Positions 32,563 through 43,500 of a stretch of DNA of 64,000 bases are shown here, in pieces. Under the pieces are notes generated by a model. It did not search any database, had not been told where the DNA came from, and was given only the letters and a program-made list of their open reading frames with translations. This DNA is from Coenobita brevimanus (lineage: Eukaryota > Arthropoda > Malacostraca > Decapoda > Coenobitidae). The stretch covers positions 2,177,389-2,241,388 of the forward strand of contig JAVRFU010003718.1 in the NCBI GenBank assembly GCA_032717465.1. The letters are read 5' to 3'. The number at the start of each line of letters is the position of its first letter. The stretch's first letter is position 1. Both the position numbers and the translations under genes were made by a program.

Positions 32563-33024
32563 TACATGTTATAGCCTATATAACATAATGACACAAACTT
32601 ATAAACAATAAGATACAGTAAATGATACGACACATACTCTAACTTGGCCTAACACTGGCATTCCCCCATCTTGACTCCTGTTTTTAGAGAAATTAATGCT
32701 TGATAATGATGCTAGTTATGAAGAAGTGCTAGAGTGAAAATGTGGGATTGTATTTTCTTTTTCTGCTATGTAAAATAAGCTGCAGGAGGATAATAATTTA
32801 GGCCAAGTTAGTGCAAAAGAACGATAAAAATTCTTGGTAATAGCGTGTGTTGTGGGAACGGCTCAGTCTGCTGGATTGGGCATAATAGTGACAGTAAGGA
32901 ATTAAATGACAAAAAATTACACTGAGCTATACCCTCAACACACAAGCAATTATTCTGCAAAATGGAAAGTAGTGAATTATATACATGCAGCATTATATAT
33001 AACTATGTCTATCTATCTACAGTC

Positions 33025-33400
33025 AGATGGCTCAATCCTGTAAGGGGTGGTCACAAACAAATCATCTCCATGTCACCCTGTCCCCTACCATTTCACTGCC
33101 CTGCCCCAGCTTACACCTCCTCATATACTTCTCCACTCCATCACTCATCTCATGCTAGGTCTCCTCCTCTATCATATACCTCTCCACACCATCCCTCCAC
33201 GTCATTCTAGGTCTCCCTCCTCTCATATACTTCTCCACTCCATCCCTCCATCTCATCCTGAGTCACTCTCTCTCTCTTATATCTCTCCACTCCATCCCTT
33301 CATCTCATCCTAGGTCTCCCCTTCTCTCATACTGTATATCTCTCCATCTCTCCAACTCACTCTCAGTCTTCCTCTCCCTCTTCCCACCTCTACCACCCTC
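33025..33400 (-). mobile_element. RTE-like LINE 3' tail, with expanded CTCCATC repeats
   Basis: On the minus strand the tail motif (complement of GTGGTCACAAACAAATC and TGTCACCCTGTCCC) marks the 3' end. The coding remnant upstream is drawn out into repeats of TCTCCACTCCATCC-type units (33120-33360), a ~50-bp degenerate tandem array. Confidence 0.7.
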
Positions 33401-33449
33401 TATTAAAAGGAACGACATCATACATAACATATTATACGAGAATACTTAC

Positions 33450-33543
33450 CTTGTCTGAAGAGATGGTTGAGCAGGGAGCCCTTTCGCTGCTTCCTCTGAT
33501 CACTCTTGGCCTAAAACTGCCATCCTGATGACTTGGCGCCAAT
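33450..33543 (-). other. Candidate host exon 1 of 3 (94 bp)
   Basis: On the minus strand TTCATTCTCTTACAG precedes the segment and GTAAGTATT follows: the best donor and acceptor in the window. One frame is open throughout (LAPSHQDGSFRPRVIRGSS, ERAPCSTISSDK). Another reads SDQRKQRKGSLLNHLFRQ after an internal TTTTAG that could be an alternative acceptor. I cannot choose the frame or name the protein. It precedes the 26.8-kb and 22.2-kb candidates on the same strand. Confidence 0.5.
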
Positions 33544-33599
33544 CTGTAAGAGAATGAACCATATTTTGATACTCATAACGATGTGCTATGACAAGAACG

Positions 33600-33609
33600 T
33601 ACACTGATA

Positions 33610-33640
<31 letters not shown>

Positions 33641-34400
33641 TCTACCCCACCACCATCACTACTATGACTACTGCTACCACCACCACCACTTGTACTACCA
33701 CCACCACCATACTACTACTACTGCACTACTGCTACTACTATACCATCACCACCACTACTATTTTTACAAGTACTAGCAGTAGTTGTAATAGCAGTAGTAG
33801 TGATAGCTATGCAGTAGTAGTAGTAGCAGTAGTAGTAGTAGTAGTAGTAGTAGTAATCGTAGTAGTATAGTAGTAACAGTAGTAATAGTAATAGTAGTAA
33901 TAGTAATAGTAGTAATAGCAGTAATAGTAGAAATAGTAGAAATAGTAGTAGTAGTAGTAGTGGTGGTGGTGGTAGTAGTAATAGTGATAGTAATAATAGT
34001 AGTAGTAATAGTAGTAACAGTAACAGTAATAGCAGTAGTAGTAATAGTAGTAGTAGTAGTAATAATAGTAACAGTAATAGTAGTAGTAGTAATAGTAGTA
34101 GTAATAGTAGTAACAGTAACAGTAATAGCAGTAGTAGTAATAGTAGTAGTAGTAGTAATAATAGTAACAGTAATAGTAGTAGTAGTAATAGTAGTAGTAG
34201 TAGTACGGCATTTAATATAATCCTAATAGCAATTAAACAAAATAGGTAGCCTAGTAGTAAAAATAATAAAAAAATTAAAGTAACAGTAATAGCAGTAGTA
34301 GTAATAGTAGTAGTAGTAGTAATAATAGTAACAGTAATAGTAGTAATAGTAATAGTAGTAGTAGTAGTAATAATAGTAACAGTAATAGTAGTAGTAGTAA
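33600..34400. repeat. (ACT/AGT)n trinucleotide tract, ~800 bp
   Basis: The left 180 bases read ACTACTACC on the plus strand; the rest reads AGTAGTAAT, the complementary orientation, so the two halves can pair. GTAACAGTAATAGCAGTAG-type blocks repeat with a ~100-bp period. The block GGCATTTAATATAATCC recurs at 34207 and (with changes) 34424. Long Leu-, Tyr- or Val-only ORFs here are repeat translations. Confidence 0.95.
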
Positions 34401-34487
34401 AGTAAACGAAAGCAACAGTATCACGGCATTTCACACTATAATCCTAATAGCAATTAAACAAAATACGGTAGCCTGTAATAAAAATAC

Positions 34488-34698
34488 ATGTAAAAAAAAA
34501 AAAAAAAAAAAATTAAAGTAAAAAAAAAAAAAAAGTAAAAAAAAAAAAAAAAAAAAAGTAAAAGTAAAAAAAATTAAAAAGTAAAAAAAAATAAAAAAAG
34601 TAAAAAGTAAAAAAAAAATAAAAAAAAGTAAAAAAAAAAAAAAAAAGTAAAAAGTAAAAGTAAAAAAAAGTAAAAAAAAAAAAATTAAAAAAAAATTA

Positions 34699-34732
<34 letters not shown>

Positions 34733-34735
34733 GAA
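34488..34735 (+). repeat. Poly-A / (GTAAAA)n tract
   Basis: About 250 bases consist almost only of A, broken by GTAAA and TTAAA. It follows the trinucleotide tract directly. Assembly length here is probably unreliable. Confidence 0.95.
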
Positions 34736-34780
34736 TCCAATGGGTGTGCGTCAGGGCGTGTGTGGCTGGGTTGCAGGGAA

Positions 34781-34830
34781 TGACGTCACAGCTGAAGGCA
34801 TGACGTCACAAGGCCAGGTGGATGACGTCA
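34781..34830. promoter_or_regulatory. Cluster of three full cAMP-response elements
   Basis: TGACGTCA occurs at 34781-34788, 34801-34808 and 34823-34830, spaced 20 and 22 bases. This palindrome is the consensus site for CREB/ATF bZIP dimers. The surrounding sequence (34740-34880) is GC-richer than the A-tract next to it. It lies 1.2 kb upstream, on the minus strand, of candidate exon 1. Confidence 0.6.
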
Positions 34831-35029
34831 CGGGGCCTACGGGGTCTACCTGTACGTCTGCAAGTCGGCCAGGCCACGCCATCATCATTTCACCTTATTT
34901 AACACAATAATAATCACTAATCACCATAACACACTGATCTACTGTGTCCTAATACAACTTAGCTTACATAATTCACCATAAAATGTCCCTTTATTGGGCA
35001 CAAAACACTAAATATGAGGACCTACCTCG

Positions 35030-35140
35030 CGCACGTCCTCCCCCGACCGTTCCTCAACTCCCAATGGCTTGTACGGCTAGCCAGCATCCCTTTAGATACC
35101 TGCCGCTGTCCGATTGCGTAACGAACATCTCTTGAAATCA
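35030..35140 (-). promoter_or_regulatory. Possible CpG-rich first exon/promoter (tentative)
   Basis: On the minus strand GGGGGAGGACGTGCGCGAG is followed by GTAGGT, a plausible donor. The preceding 80 bases are CpG-rich compared with the AT-rich surroundings and contain CAATCGG and CCATTGG. No coding frame can be fixed. It is proposed only because candidate exons follow downstream on this strand. Confidence 0.25.
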
Positions 35141-35429
35141 TCCTTTTTTCATCATTTTACAATTTTTACACACCTACACACACTATTAAAATCAAAAAAA
35201 TATTTCTAAGCTAGTTCCATATGCGAATTTGGAGGTAATTGGCCGTATTATTGATTTTCTTGTGATGTATCTCAGCAGGACAAAGGATACGAACAAACGC
35301 TACATACAATTCGAGTTAACACCTGTGCTTCTTTTTTTTTTTTTAATCTCACTAAATTAATTAAAACTCGGCACAATTACAGATAAAGAGTTTGAGAACC
35401 CGAAGATGTAATAGAAGTTATGATTCTTA

Positions 35430-36310
35430 TCTCCTCCAAAAAATCACTGAATCGCGAATGCCAGCTTACCCAGAGAAATAGAAAAAAGTCTAATTTCTCC
35501 CTAAATACAGCCAGTCAAATCAAATGGCAATTACCTACCATAAATGTGAACGCCAGAGATTTGCCTGATATACTAATCAATGCCATTTGGACTCTAGAAA
35601 GGGGTTTTTTGAGACATGATGAAGGAAGGCGAGGCAAACCAACGCATACCTAATTTCTCCTCTATTACACTGCCTTGAATGAAATTGGGGTTATATGGAG
35701 AATCTCTGTGATTCAGAGATTCTCCTGATATATAGGACCAGGTGATTTGGACTTCAGAAAGTAGTTTTTGAGACGATAACACCTGGAGGGTTGGAGGTGA
35801 CAAAAGTGATGCTGAGTAAACACTTATATTGAAATTTTCCCTCTTCCTCCATCTACAAAACCTATCTCTCCTATGTCTCCTATGTCTCCATTTTCTCCTC
35901 TTTCCCTCCATGCCCCTCAAGTCCCTCTACATTGTTTAATAACCCATATATCGAGAAATTTTTGGTTACGATCGTCAAAGTAAATTTCGTCCTCCAACAT
36001 CGGCTGTTTACGCGCCCAAATCAAAATATTTTAGGGACTTTCTGACTGACCTTTCCACGACTAGATAATTAATTGCAGGCTACTAAAATCATCATCAGTG
36101 TCACTAATTAGTCTTCAGGTCCATTTAATCCTCCCATACAGACGGCAACATATAATTCGCCCGCCAAATCAGCTGTTTTCAAGGCAGAATAATTTTTTCG
36201 GGACTTTTTGGCTTCTCCACGACGAGATAACCTATTGAAAGCTACTAAACTCATGTCAGTGCCACTAATTAGGCTTCAGATCCATTTAAATTACTTTAAA
36301 AATGCCAGGG
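35430..36310 (+). repeat. Degenerate ~140-160-bp tandem repeats
   Basis: 35985-36130 and 36150-36305 share AATCAGCTGTTTTC/ATCGGCTGTTTAC, GGGACTTT, CCACGAC(G/T)AGATAA, CACTAATTAG and TCAG(A/G)TCCATTTAA. Another diverged pair is seen at 35570-35610 and 35735-35780 (CATTTGGACTCTAGAAAG / GATTTGGACTTCAGAAAG). It has no coding signal. Confidence 0.65.
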
Positions 36311-36920
36311 TAGCCCCTTTCTAATACATAACGGTACAGAAACAGTTAGGCTAAGCACGATTAAGAATATGACGGTTCATTAATGTTCATTATAGTACAA
36401 TATGACTTCAAACTCACTCAGGTACATATAGGGTACTTCAAGCAGCTTCAGGACAAGACAGACTTGCCCTGAAACTTTCCTGAAGTGATGCAAAAATACC
36501 TGAGGCGAATATAATACATCTAAAATGGACAAGAAATTAACCTAACCACAAATCACCCAGGGTTTTAAATGGTTTCATACCTATTGGCGGTTAGGGAAAT
36601 TTGTCCTTACCAGGCTCATTAAACTGACTTCAGAAATATTTACATCACTTCAGGGACATCAGGACATTCCATGTACTTTCAGGACACCCTAGGTCTATCC
36701 TGAATGTCCATAGGTGATGTAAATGAATGTTCAAATGATTTTCCTGCATCAAAAATGAGTACAAAATAACCAAACTGTGATTTTAGATTTTATATGCAGT
36801 TAGGACACTTCAAGGACATTCAGCCCCTGAAGTGAAATAAATCTATCTGAAGTGCATTTTAACATTACCCTAACCTTGCCAATTGAAAACCCTATATGTA
36901 TTAACGTATTTCTAACATCT
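36311..36920. other. Low-identity CTTCAGGACA-rich sequence
   Basis: Short motifs such as ACTTCAGG, AGGACA and CCTGAAGTG recur irregularly, some as inverted pairs. I cannot define a unit or an ORF. Confidence 0.4.
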
Positions 36921-36928
36921 ATATAGAG

Positions 36929-37313
36929 CAGGGGTTCCCAACCTGGGGTAAATTACCCCAAGTGGGGTAATTTGGTCTTTTGTGAAGGGTAATGGGGGAG
37001 GTAACAAAACAAAAAAAATCTAAAAATCATACCAGTTATGATAGACTTTCAGACCTATACTAAAATTCAGAGATGAATGTTTAAAGTCATGTTTATTTGG
37101 TATCAGTGTTAATAATAAAAATAAATTACTCCTTGCAATAACTCTCTTGGTTTTAGTCTAACCTTTAATTAAGTCCTACATTCAAACTAAAATCTAGGCA
37201 TCAAAATGTTAAGCAGCTCAAATGCAATTGTGGAAACATAAGCAATGAGGGGTAATGAGTGAAGGGAGGTGTGGAAAATGGGGTAATGGGTAAATAAAGG
37301 TTGGCAACTCCTG
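36929..37313 (+). mobile_element. hAT-type MITE
   Basis: The left end CAGGGGTTCCCAACCTGGGG and the complemented right end CAGGAGTTGCCAACCTT are typical hAT terminal repeats (CAGNGGTT-type). The flanks ATATAGAG and ATATAACC agree only in part, so the 8-bp duplication has decayed. It is 385 bp with no transposase. Confidence 0.7.
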
Positions 37314-37439
37314 ATATAACCTTTTTTCTCTACCTAAATCGGAATTAATATTACTCGTCGCCTGGTGGTTCAGTGGGTTATGGCGCTCCAAACTGATAAT
37401 TAAATAAAAAATGGCTGGGTTTATTGCACACATATTCCT

Positions 37440-38090
37440 CGTCGGGTAAGGAAGCTCCCTATCACCTTTTCCTAAGCCATTTATTTTGTTTATTACGCCT
37501 TGCTGTCCTATTCTCTGACATAAGCCTTCCAATATCCCCATACTATTCATAAAGCTCCCTAACAACTTTTCCTGGGCGATTCATTCTGTCTGTTACACCT
37601 TACTCTTACTCTGACAGTCTGCCAATATCGTCTACTCTGAATAAAACTCCCTAATATATTTTCCTTGGTGATTTATTTTGTTTATGGAACCTTACTGTCC
37701 TATTCTGCGATAAAAAACTTGCAAATACCGTCATACTCTGAATAAAACTCCCTAACACCTCTTCCCAAGTGATTCATTTTGTTTACCCTACTCTGACAAA
37801 TCCTACCAATATCGTTATACTCTGCATAACTGTCCCTAACACCTTTTCCTAAGCGATTTATTTTGTTTATTACTCCTTCCACTATCGCCTTACTCTGCAG
37901 AAAGCTTCCTAACGCCCTTCCCTACGCGACTGATTTATTACAAGTTACTGTCCTTTTATATTAAACCTTCCAATATCGCCTTACTCGCATAAAGTTCGCT
38001 AACACCATATCCTAAGCGATTTATTGTTTATTACACCTTACTATCCTATACATAAAGTCTTCCAATATCACCACACACTGCATATATTAC
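37440..38090 (+). repeat. ~70-102-bp degenerate tandem array, seven copies
   Basis: Each copy has CTCCCTAACACCTTTTCCTA, GCGATTTATTTTGTTTATTA and CCTTCCAATATCGCC with variants. Starts are near 37451, 37553, 37642, 37743, 37829, 37899 and 37992. No ORF crosses it. An RTE tail copy begins soon after it. Confidence 0.85.
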
Positions 38091-38289
38091 ATACAAAAGC
38101 ATTTTACCTGCCACATCTAAAAATAAATCGCTAAGGAATATGTTGCACGAGTAAGGCAACTTCCTGTATAAGCTGTAGCAATTAACATTTGAATATAATG
38201 CTAGTCACGAAGAAGTACTAGGGAAAGAATGCCGAGTCAGAGTATATAGTTTTCTTCTGCAACTGAGCTACGTGAAATATCCTATCTAT

Positions 38290-38540
38290 AACCTGACGCC
38301 TTAATCACGTAATGGGTACCCACAAACAAATCGCCTTCATGTCACCCTGTCCCCCACCGTTTCACTGCCCTGCTCCCAGCTCACTCCCCCCTCTCATAGC
38401 AACTAAGCTACGTGAAATAACCTATCTATCCATCTATATTAACCAGAGGCCTTAATCCCGTCAGAGGCGGCCACAAACAAATCGCCTCCATGTCGTCCTG
38501 TCCACCATTTCAGCTCCCAGGTCACACCCACTCATATCCT
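38290..38540 (-). mobile_element. Two RTE-like LINE 3' tails in tandem
   Basis: The minus-strand tail motif (complement of CACAAACAAATCGCC and TGTCACCCTGTCC) occurs at about 38328 and again at about 38471, each followed by CCATTTCA- or CCGTTTCACTGCC-type sequence. The repeated GCTACGTGAAATA before each suggests duplication of the whole block. Confidence 0.7.
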
Positions 38541-38735
38541 CTTCACGTGGGCGAATACCACTAATATGACGATGCACTAACAATTAAATTTGACACTATT
38601 GTATACTTACAGGGAGATGTACAGACATTAGTTGCTTTAATATCATCACATCACAATAATTAGCCATACATCCCACCTCCTTCCTGACGATAGGGTGACT
38701 GAGCGTGAGAACGGAGAGAGACACAGACCGGAAGA

Positions 38736-39236
38736 AGCGTCTCTCTCTCTCTCTCTCCCTCATTGTTTTCGTGTTATTTTGAGGCAATTTTATGCATTGT
38801 AGGCGATATTTTTCTAGCTAGAGGGATTATATAGTGCCTCAACTATGTCTCTCCATACTGCAGATCCTTTCCAAAAGCATAATGGCTTGCAAACAGGGTA
38901 TAAAATTGAAAAACGCGCCATGGTATTGAAGCTCAGGCCTCTGCCATCGTTTGATCTATTTTATCCGCGAAATGCTTCCTCTGAGTTTTGACGTTAAATT
39001 TAAAGCTGCCAAATAACTGAAGAATAAATATATACGAGGCTTACATAGGAATATATGGATCTATTTGCACTATAGCTTTGAAATCACGAAGTTTGATAAG
39101 TGTCCACATCGATGCCAGTGCCAGCCCCTCCCCCCACCCCCACGCCCCGCTCCCATCGCGCCAGGCTTCTTTTGCTTATTTGAAATGTTTTACTGCTGTA
39201 CTGGTAAATAGAGCACATACACAACAAAAGGTTGGG

Positions 39237-39283
<47 letters not shown>

Positions 39284-39290
39284 AGAGAGA
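38736..39290. repeat. Microsatellites (CT)n 38742-38757 and (GT)n 39240-39282
   Basis: Simple repeats are separated by unassigned sequence. No coding signal. Confidence 0.9.
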
Positions 39291-39319
39291 GAGTTAATAG
39301 GAGACGAAGGAAGAGTATA

Positions 39320-39425
39320 TCTATCTATGTCTATTGCCAGAAGCCATAATCACGTCAGGGGCGGCCATTTGACTTTGAGTTATTTGTTTTACGGGGAGGG
39401 GCACTAACCCTCCACCAACCCACTT
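39320..39425 (+). mobile_element. RTE-like LINE tail joined to leader-like sequence
   Basis: CGTCAGGGGCGGCCATTTG is a degenerate tail motif. It is followed by TTTTACGGGGAGGGGCACTA, which matches the 5' leader side of the element at 1.82-1.85 kb (TTTTACGGGGTGGGGCACTA). This may mark a head-to-tail junction of two copies. Confidence 0.45.
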
Positions 39426-40293
39426 GCTGACACGTAGGCAGCACGTATGGTTTGGTTATATGGTTACCACCCAGCGTTGTAAATGGTTTCTTGGCTTACA
39501 GGAAACCATTTGGCTTGTCACTCAATGTAAAGCCACCTGTAAAGGAAAGAAAAGCAATAAGAAGTGACAGGAAAGATGGGAGAAATAGGAAGAGAGGAGG
39601 GCAGGCACAGAAAAAGAATGATAAAGGCTAAGGAAGAAGTAGGCAGCACTACATCAAGTGAGTGGATGATGGTCGCCACCACCTACCACCAACAGTATAT
39701 GTGAAAAAAGAAATATAATGGTCTGAGAAATAAACAGTATTCCAATTCTTTTTCCTTTGATCTTGATAATTTCAAGTAAACAGACTGAGAATTGTAGAGT
39801 GTCATAAAAGTGATGTATATCTAAAAGCAGCCAAAAGGTCCTGTAGATTGAAAGGCTGGCAATGACGTCAGGGTAGAGTGCAGCCCAGTAGCTTCCTGCC
39901 AAATGACATGTGTAGTCAGGGCAATTTTGAGGACAGGAAGTACTTAATCATCAAAATAGGGTAATATATCCCTTAATTTGACCAATGATAGTAAACTAAA
40001 TATGAAAGATTTTTTGAAATATTAAGACAGGCTAAGTTTGCCTGGGTTAAGGGATGGGGGAGCAGACCACTGCACACTGTCCTTGGCGAGGGTCGGTGTG
40101 GTATGTGGTGTGAGGTGAAGGGCAGAGAATAAGTGTTGCCACTCACAAAATGAAACAAGATGACATGACCAAAAAATCCAAGAAAATCCAAGGTTTATAT
40201 TTTTATATAGATACTTTAGAAATACCCTAAAAATAAGTTAATTTTGAACTAATTTAGGAAATCGTACTCACCACGACTCAACAGATGATTGCA
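39426..40293. other. Unassigned, probably partly 3' UTR of the hAT element
   Basis: I see no independent coding signal. A single TGACGTCA lies at about 39862. I could not find the hAT terminus. Confidence 0.35.
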
Positions 40294-42326
40294 TTATTGG
40301 GGGAAGATGGTACACTGGCATTGGTCGTCCTCCAGTTCCTCATCACCAGCATTTTTGGGTTCGCCTTGTTGCAAAGTTGCCGTGTCACTCTTCATCCTTG
40401 ATGCTTCTCTTTCCTTGTATCTTTTGTGACAGTGACCCAATTTTACTTCTTTGATTAATGAAGTAGATGGCTCCCAGTTCTGGCAAGTTACTTCTTCTCT
40501 TGCAATGGCTTGCTTGGCTAGCAACCGATTTGCAACTGTATTTGCATGTAATCTGTTGCACTGTTTGTTTTTTATGATGTTTATTTGGGAGAAAATCCTT
40601 TCCACACAGGCAGATGAGTGTGGCAAAACTAATAAACCACACATGGATTTTGCCAGAAGATCAAATTTTGCTTTATTGTTTCCATCTTTGACTGAAAGCA
40701 AATCATTCCAGAAAATAGTTGCAGACTGACATATGCCCTTGAATGTGTCTTTGGCATAGAGAAGGTCTCTCCACTGGTCTTGTAACACATCCCTCATCAT
40801 TGCAATAATGCTGTCTTCTTCAAAGGGAAATCTCTTTTTCATCTGCAGGCATAATTCTACTAGAAATCCCTTACAGTCTGTGCGAAATAGCCTTTCTTTA
40901 TCCTGAAGGGGTTCGGTTTCCAACAGTCCCTCACATCTGCCACCAAGACTTACATCTTCCAGCCTCTTGTGCAAAGATTCATCACTTGGATCGATGTTGG
41001 GACTGAATTACTGCATCGTGTATAAACAGACCAAGGATGCTGCGGTACTGGTCAGAAATTGTCGAGTATAATGTTCCAAGTTTGAAGTGTTGAGACTGAA
41101 ATTCGATATTCATTTTGTCAACCTTAGCCAAAATGTAGTTCATGAATAACAACATATGCTTAGTTCCACGAGTTGTCATTATTTGATGTATCTGACCAGC
41201 ACCATCAATTTTATCTGTTCTTAACTCAGTTTGAAAAAACAAGCTTAGGGCATCCCATTGTTCCAAAACTCTTGACACCACCATGCCTCTTGACAGCCAT
41301 CTAGTCTGTGCTAACTTCAACATCTTATGACTTCGAGCATGAAGAACTTCTTGAATCAGCTGAAATTCATGATTTCGTTTGCTACTTCGTGAAAAGTAAC
41401 AACATATGTCCTTTAAGAAAGACTCTAGCCAGGAGGGTAACTTACTGCTTGCATGACTGGCGCACAATGCAAATGAGTGGCAAATGCAACCCAAGACAAA
41501 AACAGATGGAAAATCTTTCTTTAGAAGTGCCTGGAAACCATTGTTCACCCCCAGCATGGTAGAGCAGTTATCAGTGGCCAATCCAATTATACTGTTCATT
41601 GGAATTCCTTAAGAGTTGAAAACCTCTTTAACTGCACTGTCTAGTCCTTTGGCAGAACCATCATCAACTTCCACGGTATCTAAAAGTGCCTCTGTTACTT
41701 TGGATCGTTCCTTATCCCAAAACCTTCCCACCAGTGCCAGGATCTGGGAGACTGATACGTCAGTGCTCTCATCAATTATCAAAGAAAATTTGTTTTCCTT
41801 ACACATGTTAACTATTTTCTGGCGTTCATCCCAAGCAATTCCATCTTGGACTACATATGAGGCTTTAGTTTTCCTTAACGAAATATCTTTAGCAATTTCA
41901 CTGTCTGGGAAAGCTTTCTTTAAAATAGCCACTAAATGATCTGCCTGGGAAAATGGCATGTTGTGCTCTGCCATAAAACCTGACATGAGGAATTCAGCTT
42001 TCGCAACTTTTTCTTGATGACCTAGTCCTTGTATCTTTTTAAAGTGATGGCGAATGCTTAGTTTTTTTTTTTTCTTGGCATTTAAATTTTTGACATGCTT
42101 CATGGAAGCCTTGTGTGCCATAAGAGAGGACTTGTTGCAGTTGTTAAGCTTGCAACCACATACAGTACACAACACAATACTTATCAGCTGCATCTGGCTG
42201 TATCCAATCCTTCAGTTCTTCATCCTACATCCACTCCTTTTTAAAAGCTTGCTGGTACCATACTTTCCTTTTCTTCTTTGGTGGGGTAGCACTACCACTG
42301 CACCCTGCCTCTTCTGAGCCACTCAT
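40294..42326 (-). pseudogene. hAT transposase, nearly full length
   Basis: The ATG at 42324-42326 starts MSGSEEAGCSGSATPP, then PKKKRKV, a basic nuclear-localisation motif. After an in-frame TAG and a frameshift near 42180 comes a BED-like zinc finger (CTVCGCKLNNCNKSS then H-x5-H). Next are FSLIIDESTDVS (first catalytic Asp), stop TAA near 41606, LATDNCSTMLG (second Asp), AQTRWLSRG, a frameshift near 40990 and the C-terminal dimerisation region (HSSACVERIFSQINIIKNKQ) with the catalytic Glu. The tail is acidic and ends at TAA 40294-40296. This is about 670 codons, normal for the family. Four lesions make it inactive but young. Confidence 0.9.
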
Positions 42327-42640
42327 ATTTAAGTAAGGGTAGAATAATTATCCAGGAGTCTGCCACCGTACACTCACACACGCGCCGAACCCAACACCGC
42401 GGGGAAGTAGAGAGGACTGAGGCCGGTGGCAGCAGGGGAGTCTGACCACTGGCGGTCGTGAATGAAACGGTCCTGTGCAAGACCTGTCCAACTGACAGCC
42501 TGTAGTGTTCTCATCATCTGGTGTCCTCAGTTATTTTATTAGCAGGCACATCTAGCATAATATTAATAAAAATAAAATATAAGCTTTTTTGTTTTTTTGA
42601 CAAAATATTGAAAATAGCAACTGTGCCATTAAAATTCCAA
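42327..42640. other. Probable 5' flank/UTR of the hAT element
   Basis: No ORF of note. CCAAGATTTCC-like words occur here and near 40180, but I could not establish terminal repeats. Confidence 0.35.
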
Positions 42641-42699
42641 GATTTCCTCACTTACTCAATTTTATTTCCAAGATTCCAAGATGAAGGCAAAAATGCCAA

Positions 42700-43053
42700 G
42701 ATCTTGGGGGTGGCATCAGAGGGCGTGGGGGTGGGGGGATGGAGGGTGCCCTGTCCCGGTATGTTGACTGTCCGAGGGGCCGAACTGGGGCGGTGGAAGG
42801 AGGGGGTGGTGGGGCGAGGTAGGGGAGGACCTACACCCATGCGAGGGGCAGCATGAAACCACACACACACACACACACACACTACTACTACTACTACTAC
42901 CTTTAGTAAAATGTATAAATATTCATAAATTATCAGATACAGGATAGAGAGAGGAGCAGAGCAGGTCAGACGCAGAGCACAGCAGCATCGCCGGCATATC
43001 GCACCGCCTTTATCAGTTGGTCGTGTGAGGTCGGTGAGTGATAGCAAAAACAA

Positions 43054-43135
<82 letters not shown>
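42700..43135. repeat. G-rich stretch and (AC)n, (ACT)n, (CT)n, (GT)n microsatellites
   Basis: 42705-42850 is GGGGGTGG-rich. (AC)n is at 42858-42881, (ACT)n at 42881-42901, (CT)n at 43058-43096, and (GT)n at 43097-43134. ORFs here are repeat artefacts. Confidence 0.9.
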
Positions 43136-43136
<1 letters not shown>

Positions 43137-43300
43137 CCAGACGCCATCATCTTATCAGCAGTGGTCACAAACAAGTCGCTTCAGGTCACCCCTGTGCTCT
43201 GCCTTTCCACCTCTCACCACCCTATCCCTCCATCTCGTCCTCGTGTCCTCCTCCCTGTCCCCTCCACCTTTGTCACCTGCACTTTCCTTATGATGAGAGG
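43135..43300 (-). mobile_element. RTE-like LINE 3' tail
   Basis: The complement of GTGGTCACAAACAAGTCGC followed by TCCATCTCGTCCTCGTG- and CCACCTTTGTC-type blocks marks the 3' end. 43290-43424 beyond it is GGGAGGGAGA-type purine sequence, an expanded relic of the same element. Confidence 0.65.
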
Positions 43301-43423
43301 GAGGGAGAGAAGATGAGGGGGAAGAGGGAGGCAAAGAAGGAAGGAGACAAGGAGAGAGGGAGAAATAGGAATGAAACAGAGGGAGGGAGGGAGAGGAAAT
43401 GCAGGATTAGAAAGAACGAGAGA

Positions 43424-43500
43424 ACATAAGAGGAGAGGACAACTGCAGTAGGCTGGTTGGCCCATGCTAGGCAGCTCCTGGAAGAGTAACTGAACTACTA
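43424..43500 (+). repeat. Short interspersed repeat (SINE-like), copy 1
   Basis: GAGAACATAAGAGGAGAGGA, CAACTGCAGTAGGCTGGTTG and GCCCATGCTAGGCAGCTCCT match the minus strand of 54.85-54.95 kb almost base for base over about 75 bases. Its origin is unknown; I see no A/B box promoter. Confidence 0.7.

Noticed and set aside
33718..34434. 238-codon poly-Leu ORF and matching poly-Tyr and poly-Val ORFs
   Set aside because: Pure translation of the ACT/AGT trinucleotide repeat.
39078..39407. 109-codon ORF with Val/Cys repeat
   Set aside because: Spans the (GT)n microsatellite; VCVCVC is a repeat artefact. The same applies to ORFs at 43.0-43.4, 45.2-45.5 and 54.58-54.88 kb.
40385..40729. Overlapping ORFs within the hAT gene
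   Set aside because: Alternative frames of the hAT transposase; no independent motif.
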